Origin: Coprococcus ammoniilyticus
GTDB taxonomy: Bacteria; Bacillota; Clostridia; Lachnospirales; Lachnospiraceae
NCBI RefSeq assembly: GCF_025567345.1
Contig: NZ_JAOQJS010000008.1
Location: forward strand, 1-14,276
Direction of reading: 5' to 3'
Length of the DNA: 14,276 bases
The notes beneath the pieces were generated by a model that worked only from the letters and a program-made list of their open reading frames with translations, did not search any database and was not told the DNA's origin. Position 1 is the first letter of the stretch, and each line of letters starts with the position of its first letter. Positions 6,445 to 12,800 of this stretch are shown piece after piece. The translations under genes and the position numbers were made by a program.

Positions 6445-6705
6445 ATGGGTGTAAGCTATAAAAAATTGCAACACATACTAATTGAGCGTGAAATATCGCA
6501 TTCTCAGTTAATGAGAGTCGCTAATATTTCTGCTAATATAATTTCAAAAATAAAAAACGGACAATACATTGCCCTTGATAAAGTTGAAAGCATTTGTACT
6601 GCCTTAGATTGCACTCCAAATGATATTCTTGTATTCCTTCCCGATTCAGAAGTCAAAGATGATACACATTCAAAGAAAACAGAAAAATTTTCACAGGAGG
6701 GATAA
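6445..6705 (+). CDS. XRE/Cro-family regulator paired with a methyltransferase
   Basis: An 86-aa protein whose first 65 residues are a complete XRE helix-turn-helix of the short YozG-like type: YKKLQHILIEREIS, then HSQLMRVANISANIISKIKNG as the HTH, then IALDKVESICTALDCTPNDIL. A charged tail follows. The ATG at 6445 has GGAGG 7 nt upstream; the in-frame ATG at 6412 lies upstream of that site. Its stop codon directly abuts the TTG of the methyltransferase, so the two are translationally coupled. This is the layout of controller/methyltransferase pairs, with the regulator probably limiting methylase expression. Confidence 0.85.
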   Translation: MGVSYKKLQHILIEREISHSQLMRVANISANIISKIKNGQYIALDKVESICTALDCTPNDILVFLPDSEVKDDTHSKKTEKFSQEG

Positions 6706-7419
6706 TTGTTTACTACTAATTCAAGCGCATATAAACTTTTTAACGAAAACAACCTTGATTTTATGAAAAGATTGCCAGACTCATCTATTGACCTAATTTT
6801 GACAGATCCCCCATACAATCTATCCCAATTTTCTAGAGGAAATATTCATTTAAATAACGGTAAAACAATCAATAACAAAATCGCCGAGTGGGATAGTATT
6901 CCTTTAAACCCAAATGACTATATAGAACCGTTTACCAGAATAATAAAACCCACGGGGAATATATTCATATTCACTAGTTATTCATTACTTGGCAAATGGT
7001 ATGATGCATTTAACCCGTTATTCTCAACATTCCAGATATTCGTTTGGCATAAGACAACTCCCACACAAAGTGTATACCACAACAGTTTTTTAAACAGTTG
7101 TGAACTAGTTGTGTGTCTCTGGAATAAAGGTCACACTTGGAATTTTTCTTCTCAAGACCAAATGCACAACTTCTTCGAATGCCCATCATGTATGTTTCCC
7201 GAAAAAATCATCTCTCCCAAACATCCAACGCAAAAGCCACTTGAACTTATTGAGCATCTTCTGTTAATTTCCTCTAACCCAAATGACATCATCTTTGATC
7301 CATTCATGGGAGTTGGCACTACAGGCGAAGCTGCATTAAAGAATAAACGACGTTTTATTGGAATCGATATAGATGAAAAATATGTAAAAGCCTCTCTTAA
7401 AAGGCTGTCGATATACTAA
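6706..7419 (+). CDS. Orphan beta-class DNA methyltransferase (probably N6-adenine)
   Basis: A 237-aa AdoMet-dependent DNA methyltransferase. Catalytic motif IV is DPPYN (34-38), HPTQKP is at 173-178, and the AdoMet-binding motif I DPFMGVGTTG is at 198-207. Motif IV before motif I is the beta-class order; DPPY points to adenine N6 rather than cytosine C5. It starts with TTG, supported by AGGAGG five bases upstream and by immediate adjacency to the XRE stop. It is short for its class, with a small target-recognition region (about 95-165) containing paired cysteines (C159, C162). No endonuclease partner is on this strand. It could protect the element from a host enzyme or act in regulation. Target unknown. 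Confidence 0.9.
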   Translation: MFTTNSSAYKLFNENNLDFMKRLPDSSIDLILTDPPYNLSQFSRGNIHLNNGKTINNKIAEWDSIPLNPNDYIEPFTRIIKPTGNIFIFTSYSLLGKWYDAFNPLFSTFQIFVWHKTTPTQSVYHNSFLNSCELVVCLWNKGHTWNFSSQDQMHNFFECPSCMFPEKIISPKHPTQKPLELIEHLLLISSNPNDIIFDPFMGVGTTGEAALKNKRRFIGIDIDEKYVKASLKRLSIY

Positions 7420-7462
7420 CATTTCTCACGACACGGAGGTCGGATTATTCATCACGACCAAC

Positions 7463-7504
7463 AAAAAAGTGACATGAATACTATCCCCAATAGTTTCATG
7501 TCAC
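7463..7504 (-). terminator. Terminator of the EcoRI-type restriction-modification operon
   Basis: The arms GTGACATGA (7469-7477) and TCATGTCAC (7496-7504) pair perfectly, and the stem extends inward with one bulge around a short C-rich/G-rich loop. On the minus strand the stem is followed by TTTTTT (7468-7463). It starts seven bases past the stop codon at 7511. Confidence 0.85.
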
Positions 7505-7510
7505 AAATTA

Positions 7511-8428
7511 CTATGCTGTCTTACGTTTAATAAGAATACGAAAATATGGTGCTTTACCATTTATTTTCAAATCTTTGTCATCATCACCTTTCCTAAATTT
7601 GATAATCTCAAACTGCTCAGGATCATATTTATTTAAGAAAGTAATTGGAACCCCCATTGCACCCATATAATCCATCGGAATATCTTGCGTTTTATTCACA
7701 TTTATTCCCCGGTAATTATCATAAAAAGGATATGATTCCTCATTTCCCTCATATTGCTTAACCAATTCAATAGGCTGATGTCTCTTCTCATTATCCAAAG
7801 AAGTTAACCACATACAATTATTCGGTGAAATTATTCGTTTTCCATTTTCATCAACCTTTGTTTCTGTTCCATATAATTCATAACTTTCTGGAACAATAAA
7901 CCCTGATATACCTCTTCCAAAGCAAACTCCTAACCATGCCTTATTGGATTGAATTAATGGAAAAACCTCTTTATAAGTAATCGCATTTATATTGCTTATA
8001 ACCAAAAAATCTTTATCATATTTATCCAATTGACTGATATACTCACGGAACAAAGAAAACGGAGGATTTGTTATCACTATATCACTCTGCTTTAATACTT
8101 GTATACACTCATTGCTCCGGAAATCTCCATTTTCTTTTAATTGTGTAATAGTTATTTCTTTTCCATCATAATTATAGAATCTTGCATCTTCTCCAAAATA
8201 TGTTGCATTCAATTCTTTTAATCCTAATTCTTCAAAATGCTCATAAAAAAATTTCCAGAAATTTGAATACTCCGGATCGTCGCAATTACAATAAACAACC
8301 TTACCTCTAAAGTGTTTTGTATAATGAACCACTTCTTTTTCAATATCTATTAGTTGAGTATAAAATTCATCTTTCTTATTAATCTTCGCTTTATCTAACA
8401 GTGAATGATCTACTTCTCTTTTTTTCAT
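7511..8428 (-). CDS. ecoRIM: EcoRI-type adenine-specific DNA methyltransferase
   Basis: A 305-aa N6-adenine methyltransferase of the EcoRI_methylase family; M.EcoRI is about 326 aa. Family blocks are KKDEFYTQ near residue 18, VVYCNCDDPEYSNFWKFF (44-61), the catalytic NPPFSLFREY (121-130), WLGV..GRG..GFIVPE, YELYGT, RIISPNNCMWLT and the C-terminal MGVPITFLNKYDPEQFEIIKF, ending with PYFRILIK. M.EcoRI methylates the inner adenine of GAATTC, so the same target is expected. It is the last gene of the operon, 9 nt after the endonuclease stop. It is unrelated in sequence to the other methyltransferase of the operon (10214-9249), so the cassette carries two enzymes of different lineage that should protect the same site. 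Confidence 0.95.
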   Translation of the reverse strand: MKKREVDHSLLDKAKINKKDEFYTQLIDIEKEVVHYTKHFRGKVVYCNCDDPEYSNFWKFFYEHFEELGLKELNATYFGEDARFYNYDGKEITITQLKENGDFRSNECIQVLKQSDIVITNPPFSLFREYISQLDKYDKDFLVISNINAITYKEVFPLIQSNKAWLGVCFGRGISGFIVPESYELYGTETKVDENGKRIISPNNCMWLTSLDNEKRHQPIELVKQYEGNEESYPFYDNYRGINVNKTQDIPMDYMGAMGVPITFLNKYDPEQFEIIKFRKGDDDKDLKINGKAPYFRILIKRKTA

Positions 8429-8437
8429 TATATTTCC

Positions 8438-9268
8438 CTACTTCTTTGTAAGCTGGTTAAACAAATCCTTCCCCAGCATTTTTAGTGATGTTCTTGCAAC
8501 ATCAAGCATAACCTCAACCATATCATTTTCAGCCCAATGCTCTCCATCACCTTTTGTATAAATTGATGCAGCTTGAAGCATAATGTTTGCACCATTACTC
8601 TTTACAAATCTGTTTTCACACAAATTTGTATTAATTGGCATTCCATAATTTGCAGCAGTCAATCTATCAATACGATTTAATGTGCCGTCATTATATACTA
8701 ATGTAACTATTCTCCCATCCGGTCTTGTCACATTGACATTTTGCGTCAAAAAATTTGTTCCTTCCAAAAATAAAATATACGGGAAATAACTTTCTCCCAA
8801 CATATAATTTGCTATTTCTTTTACGTTTTTATATGCCCTCTCAATGACATTTCCAGCCGGCATAAGATCTTTATCATTTTTCTTTCCAACCAATTTTCCT
8901 GCTCTAATATTCTCAATATCTTTTCCCTGATGTTTAGCCTCTGACACCAAAACAACTCGCCATTTTCCATTATCATCTTGAACTTCAATAATGCCGCCAT
9001 CTGGCTTAATTCTCGCCTTCTCCAAAAAAAGTGTTTGACCGAGAAAATCATCAATTTTCTTTAAAGCTTCGTTTATTTCCTTCTTTGATAAATTTTTTCT
9101 GTATCTAAATTTAAGCATAGGAAATTCATTTTTAAGTTTAATCATTGCTAATTCCGATGTAGAGCCAACCTCTGCATCATGAAATTTAGCATCTTTATGA
9201 AATATTGTAACAGGACCTTGCCCCTCTTTTTGTTGCTCTGTTAATCTGTTAGATTGTCCCTTTTTCAT
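8438..9268 (-). CDS. ecoRIR: EcoRI-family type II restriction endonuclease
   Basis: A 276-aa homologue of R.EcoRI (277 aa). The PD-(D/E)XK active site is complete: D90 in IKPDGG, then E110 and K112 in SEAKHQGKD, one residue offset from EcoRI D91/E111/K113. The recognition segment reads MPAGNVIER (136-144), where EcoRI has MAAGNAIER. The second recognition region, LNRIDRLTAANYGMPIN with R199 and R202, matches EcoRI. The expected target is GAATTC. The start at 9268 is preferred to one 17 codons upstream because AGGAG lies 8 nt before it and the length and N-terminus (QSNRLTEQ) then match EcoRI. It overlaps the upstream methyltransferase by 20 nt, suggesting coupled translation after the methylase. 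Confidence 0.96.
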   Translation of the reverse strand: MKKGQSNRLTEQQKEGQGPVTIFHKDAKFHDAEVGSTSELAMIKLKNEFPMLKFRYRKNLSKKEINEALKKIDDFLGQTLFLEKARIKPDGGIIEVQDDNGKWRVVLVSEAKHQGKDIENIRAGKLVGKKNDKDLMPAGNVIERAYKNVKEIANYMLGESYFPYILFLEGTNFLTQNVNVTRPDGRIVTLVYNDGTLNRIDRLTAANYGMPINTNLCENRFVKSNGANIMLQAASIYTKGDGEHWAENDMVEVMLDVARTSLKMLGKDLFNQLTKK

Positions 9269-10214
9269 TTGCGGTATCTCCTTTTGTATTATATTCAAAA
9301 AAATCTTGTATATTTTCAACTTTTCTATATTGTGTATTCTGTCCCAGTTCTTCCATTAACGAAAGATGCTTTGCAAAATAATCAAGAGATTTATTATCAC
9401 TGTCACACATCAAACAGTTTCTTCCTTCATTTATGCAAACTCTTCCCACAGTTCCACTACCTGCAAAGAAATCTAACACGGTAGCTCCCGGATATGATAG
9501 TGCTTTTATAAATCGTTCTATAATAGCTACCGGCTTTTGAGTTGGATGACCTACACGTTCTTTGCTATTTCCATTTAATCTTCCAATTTCCCACACATTG
9601 GTTGGGTTCTTTCCTTTTCTTGTTGTCTCAGGATTTAATCTCTTATCTCTTAATGCAACTTTTAAATCTTCTTCTGAATATGGTACTCTGACCGAATCCA
9701 AGTCAAAGTAATAATCATTTGATTTAACCAGCCATATAGCTTCTTCATGCCTATTTGCAAAAAAACGATGTGCTGACATACCATTTTTATAATGCCATAT
9801 GATTGTATTTACTAATTTAAATTTTGTATTTTTACGAATATACTGAATTATATCTAACAAATCTCCTGATTTTGCATCTCTAAACTGTATACCACCAAAA
9901 ATAACCATACTTCCATTATCTGATAAAACTCTATATGCCTCATCAATCCATTTTGATGCCCATTCGATATAATTTTCGTAAATATCCCATCCTGCCAATT
10001 CCAGATTATACGGGGGATCAATGCAAATCAATTGAATTGATTTATCAGGTAATTGTTTCAAAAAATCTCCACAATCAGATATACTATGTAAAAGCTTTAT
10101 TTCCGCAGGCATCTCAAAATCAGAACTTGTTTTATTTTTTAGGCTTTCCTCTTTACGCATTTTATTCAAAGACATTAAAGCGTGATTATTATGGGATTTA
10201 TTATGAATCGCCAT
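9249..10214 (-). CDS. rsrIM: RsrI-type beta-class adenine DNA methyltransferase
   Basis: A 321-aa N6-adenine methyltransferase closely resembling M.RsrI (319 aa), the partner of an EcoRI isoschizomer. It has DPPYN at 66-70, GGIQFRDA..SGDLL, NGMSAHRFFANRHEE, DKRLNPE, GKNPTNVW, GRLNGNSKERVGHPTQKP (HPTQKP at 223-228), and motif I DFFAGSG at 248-254. The ATG at 10214 has GGAGG about 8 nt upstream and gives an N-terminus matching M.RsrI (Ser-His-x-Asn near the start). It is the second gene of the operon, 31 nt after the HTH regulator and overlapping the endonuclease. It should methylate GAATTC before the endonuclease accumulates. Confidence 0.95.
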   Translation of the reverse strand: MAIHNKSHNNHALMSLNKMRKEESLKNKTSSDFEMPAEIKLLHSISDCGDFLKQLPDKSIQLICIDPPYNLELAGWDIYENYIEWASKWIDEAYRVLSDNGSMVIFGGIQFRDAKSGDLLDIIQYIRKNTKFKLVNTIIWHYKNGMSAHRFFANRHEEAIWLVKSNDYYFDLDSVRVPYSEEDLKVALRDKRLNPETTRKGKNPTNVWEIGRLNGNSKERVGHPTQKPVAIIERFIKALSYPGATVLDFFAGSGTVGRVCINEGRNCLMCDSDNKSLDYFAKHLSLMEELGQNTQYRKVENIQDFFEYNTKGDTANEKGTI

Positions 10215-10245
10215 GAGAATACCCTCCATATCCTAGTAACACATT

Positions 10246-10431
10246 TTATATATCATCCTGTTTTTTTCTCCCTCTCCGGAGTTCTTGTGGCTTCTGAGTA
10301 TTACTTGGAATTAGCCAAAGAATACCTTTTTGAATTGCTCCTTCGACTCTTCCCTCACCGCACAATATTCTAACTCTGCGACTTGAAATATTCCATTTTT
10401 CAGCTATTTCATTTGATGTTAAATACTCCAT
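10246..10431 (-). CDS. Small MerR/excisionase-like HTH protein, likely controller of the operon
   Basis: A 61-aa DNA-binding protein: MEYLTSNEIAEKWNIS begins a helix-turn-helix with a second helix SSRRVRILCGEGRVEGA and a short wing GILWLIPSNTQKP, then a basic tail. Similar proteins are common in Clostridia next to restriction-modification and toxin genes. The start at 10431 is chosen for GGAGG 7 nt upstream; a longer frame to 10467 would begin inside the -10/operator region. It heads the restriction operon, directly after a promoter containing a perfect palindrome. It is therefore the best candidate for a C-protein-like controller, although classical C proteins are XRE-type. Confidence 0.82.
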   Translation of the reverse strand: MEYLTSNEIAEKWNISSRRVRILCGEGRVEGAIQKGILWLIPSNTQKPQELRRGRKKQDDI

Positions 10432-10455
10432 ATTTTTTCCTCCAAGCTCTATAAT

Positions 10456-10484
10456 ATTATATTCCAAGTTTGGAATAAATTCAA
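10456..10484 (-). promoter_or_regulatory. Restriction-modification promoter with built-in palindromic operator
   Basis: On the minus strand there is a -35 TTGAAT (10484-10479), a 17-nt spacer and a perfect -10 TATAAT (10461-10456). The spacer is filled by the palindrome ATTCCAA-AC-TTGGAAT (10476-10461). A dimer bound there would block polymerase, which suits negative autoregulation by the first gene. The leader from the expected start to the GGAGG site is very short. Confidence 0.75.
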
Positions 10485-10590
10485 TGAAGAAAAACGACTT
10501 CAGACCAAATTCTAATCATGAGCCAGCACTTGAGAAGTTTCGTTTATCAAATGTTATTATTTTCATTATCTATAACAAAAGTCTTAATAT

Positions 10591-10617
10591 AAAAAAGCTG
10601 AGCACACGACTCAGCTT
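10591..10617 (-). terminator. Rho-independent terminator insulating the restriction operon
   Basis: The 8-bp stem AAGCTGAG/CTCAGCTT (10595-10602 / 10610-10617), with a 7-nt loop, is followed on the minus strand by a T-run (10596-10591). It would stop transcripts coming from the DUF4062 gene, or a non-coding RNA made in 10618-11121, before they enter the restriction operon. Confidence 0.8.
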
Positions 10618-11121
10618 GGTCCCCAATGTCAAAAGAACACCGGGCAACTCTGTTGCATTCAGTATATCCACCCCTCAATAAACATGCAATAATTTTTACA
10701 TTTTTTTGGAATTTCCATCGGTACAAGCTCTACTACATTGCCTGTAAGTAGTCCCTTACTACTAAAGAATCCTCCCAACACCTTTGCCTTTATCCCACTT
10801 CCACCCATGAGCCTTAGTAGTCTAAACCGTAGTAATTCCAATGCTTTCCGCCATATTATGCCGTACTCTGCCCCACTTTGCAAAGCCCTGCATTATAGTA
10901 AAACTGGAGTGCCGTGGCAGATGAAAAGTACTTTAATCACAGTTTTGTTTCTCCTTGATTTGTCCCGGAATGCCCTGTTTTGCAAGGGGTTATGGGGTTA
11001 TGGTAAAATGCTCTGAAATTACAGATTGTGGCAAAACCGAGCAGAATTGAGCATGCTGTTACTACTTATTAGTAGTAAAATTAGTAGTAAAAGGGAATGG
11101 GTTACTACTAAGGAATCGTAA
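10618..11121. other. 500-bp non-coding tract, possible minus-strand RNA gene
   Basis: No convincing gene is visible. The frame at 10883-10659 lacks a ribosome binding site. The tract looks richer in G+C than the genes on either side. On the minus strand a TATAAT (10891-10886) with a weak CTGCCA 18 nt upstream lies about 290 nt before a strong terminator (10617-10591), enough for a small structured RNA. It also carries the AGTAGT/ACTACT cluster and a GCAAC-tct-GTTGC hairpin near 10645-10657. A decayed gene or attachment/replication remnant is equally possible. Confidence 0.4.
10747..11109. repeat. Cluster of AGTAGT/ACTACT motifs
   Basis: Exact six-base motifs occur at 10747, 10758, 10816, 11061, 11071, 11083 and 11104 in both orientations. 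The rightmost four extend to the 8-mer TTACTACT/AGTAGTAA (11059-11066, 11071-11078, 11083-11090, 11102-11109), arranged inverted, direct, inverted. The 10747/10758 pair forms a hairpin with a 5-nt loop. Seven copies in 363 bp is far above chance, which would give well under one. Confidence 0.65.
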
Positions 11122-12606
11122 TTAACCGCATGCCGTTTCCAGATTATCATACCCCTCTATAAAGCTTTCTATTTGGGAAATATTCTCAAATCTAGACGTT
11201 ATAACATTTATATAGATTTGTCCATCATCAAAAACAGACTCTTCTATTTTCCCATATATACAAACAAATTCTTTAATTTCTTCATATACATCTCTTGTAG
11301 TTTTTTTTGAAGAAAAAATTGTGATATTAAACTCTTCCCCACTTTGAATTACATTATTTTCTTCAAATAATCCAAATGGAATCGTTTGATTACATAAGCC
11401 AGCAAATGAATTAGAATACACACAAACACCACTGCAAAACAAACTAGAAGATTCCAAAGAAATCAGATAGTTATCTATATAATTATTAAAAATCGATACA
11501 TTATTAAAATCTAATTGACTATTTGTAGCTTCAATAATACAACCTACAGTTTTATTGCAATCATATATCATGCTATTTGAAAATTCTAAATTTGAATTTA
11601 TTATACTTAATGCTCCATAAGAGCACTCAAAAATTTTAGTCCCATTGGTTCGAATATTAGTGCAGTTTTCTAATTCAATTCCGTATGTTCCACATCCAAA
11701 TAATTCTAACGAATCTAATTGTATGTTGTTGCAATTCTCAAACCGCAAGACAGATCCCATACAACTTCCCTTTCGAGGCGTATGGCCTAGTGTTAATCCA
11801 ATCAATTTTATATTAGAGCACTCACGAAAACAAATCACATTTGCATATCTCGGATTAACAAGCAATGTTGAATTATCCCCCACAACAGTAACATTTGATA
11901 TGTTGGATACCACAAGTTGATTTCCGTCAAATACTTCTTCTTTAAAAATATTATCTGTATTTCCCCTTTCAAAATCCAACATATCATAATAACCTTTATT
12001 TAAAACTAATTTGTTATTAGATGAAAAATTACTGATAAATTCATTTGTGTCTGAAATTTCAATATATTTATGTATTTCAGGCATAACTTGTCCTTGCTTA
12101 CGAATCAAATTCATTACTTCAGCTTGTAAGATTTTAATTACATTATCTTTTAGTTCACTTATATCTTTGAATGGTGTATATAAACCTAAAGGTTGTAGTT
12201 TCTTTGATATTGCAAAAATTTTCCTTGTATCATCATTTTTTTCAGATTCATCAATCACCTTAAAAAAAGCTTTAATATCAGGTTTTCTATGTTTACGATA
12301 ACTATCCAATGCCAAATTAAGTTCATGCTCTGTACCTGCAACATCTTCATTTGCTAACTTTGTACCTATTTTTTTCCAATACATACAAATAAATAAATCT
12401 GCATTGGTAATTTCTAAATCCATATCAATTAAACCTTGCGGTCCATCAGCATTCATTCCAGGTGTACTGTTTTCCCACATTCTTAAATCAATACATATTC
12501 CATTTTTCATATATAATGGATTTAATGAATTCACTAAGTCTTTAATCATTTGACGTTCATCAGCCAAATCCGATGGAGAAGCTAACACTACTTGTATTTT
12601 TTCCAT
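11122..12606 (-). CDS. DUF4062 plus right-handed beta-helix protein, candidate defence protein
   Basis: A 494-aa protein. Residues 1-110 match the DUF4062 pattern: strand VVLASPSDLADERQMIK, then DLRMWENSTPG, ADLFICMYWKKIGTK, and AGTEHELNLAL with conserved Glu93/Glu95. DUF4062 is a Rossmann-like, TIR-like domain found at the N-terminus of bacterial and animal STAND/NACHT proteins. Residues about 110-185 are helical and charged. Residues about 225-400 contain repeating beta-helix rungs (FRECSNIKLIGLTL, FENCNNIQLDSLELFGC, LENCTNIRTNGTKIFEC and similar) with stacked Asn/Cys. A C-terminal alpha-beta domain follows. No NTPase motif or signal peptide is seen, so it is cytosolic. A sensor-effector arrangement is inferred. 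The start at 12606 follows AAAGGGTG. It lies in the A+T-rich cargo beside the restriction operon. Confidence 0.8.
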   Translation of the reverse strand: MEKIQVVLASPSDLADERQMIKDLVNSLNPLYMKNGICIDLRMWENSTPGMNADGPQGLIDMDLEITNADLFICMYWKKIGTKLANEDVAGTEHELNLALDSYRKHRKPDIKAFFKVIDESEKNDDTRKIFAISKKLQPLGLYTPFKDISELKDNVIKILQAEVMNLIRKQGQVMPEIHKYIEISDTNEFISNFSSNNKLVLNKGYYDMLDFERGNTDNIFKEEVFDGNQLVVSNISNVTVVGDNSTLLVNPRYANVICFRECSNIKLIGLTLGHTPRKGSCMGSVLRFENCNNIQLDSLELFGCGTYGIELENCTNIRTNGTKIFECSYGALSIINSNLEFSNSMIYDCNKTVGCIIEATNSQLDFNNVSIFNNYIDNYLISLESSSLFCSGVCVYSNSFAGLCNQTIPFGLFEENNVIQSGEEFNITIFSSKKTTRDVYEEIKEFVCIYGKIEESVFDDGQIYINVITSRFENISQIESFIEGYDNLETACG

Positions 12607-12800
12607 TTCGTCACCCTTTCTCGTTAATGTGAAAATCTATTTTCAACAATGACAAATTTGTAATTTCTCAGCATTAAATCTTATGTGGGTTATACAATGT
12701 TTCATAAATATACTTAACACAATAATTATATCTCAGAACATCTCATTTTTCCACCAAAATAACGCCCCAGCCTAAACCAGAACGTCATCCCTCTTCCATA
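12607..12800. other. Intergenic region after int; probable attachment-site region
   Basis: No gene is seen in these 194 bp. In Tn916-type and similar elements the attachment site lies just beyond the 3' end of int, so attP is most likely here, but its core cannot be defined from one molecule. The A+T-rich half contains the promoter of the DUF4062 gene. Confidence 0.45.
12725..12753 (-). promoter_or_regulatory. Probable promoter of the DUF4062 gene
   Basis: On the minus strand there is a TGGAAA (12753-12748), a 17-nt spacer and a perfect TATAAT (12730-12725), giving a leader of about 110 nt before the start codon at 12606. If attP lies between this promoter and the gene, integration would separate them. 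Confidence 0.5.

Noticed and set aside
8078..8089. A further copy of the shared promoter block (TATATCACTCTG)
   Set aside because: It encodes conserved residues just before the NPPF motif of the EcoRI-type methylase, so the match is a coding coincidence.
9269..9319. Longer endonuclease start at 9319
   Set aside because: The extra 17 residues have no counterpart in EcoRI and no ribosome binding site, while the start at 9268 has one.
10659..10883. 74-aa minus-strand frame in the AGTAGT-rich tract
   Set aside because: No ribosome binding site precedes any start. It is Leu/Gly/Arg-rich with no known domain, and the tract looks structural or non-coding. It is kept only as part of the non-coding entry.
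10747..11109. CRISPR array
   Set aside because: The motifs are 6-8 bases, irregularly spaced and in both orientations. No regular repeat-spacer pattern and no cas gene is present.
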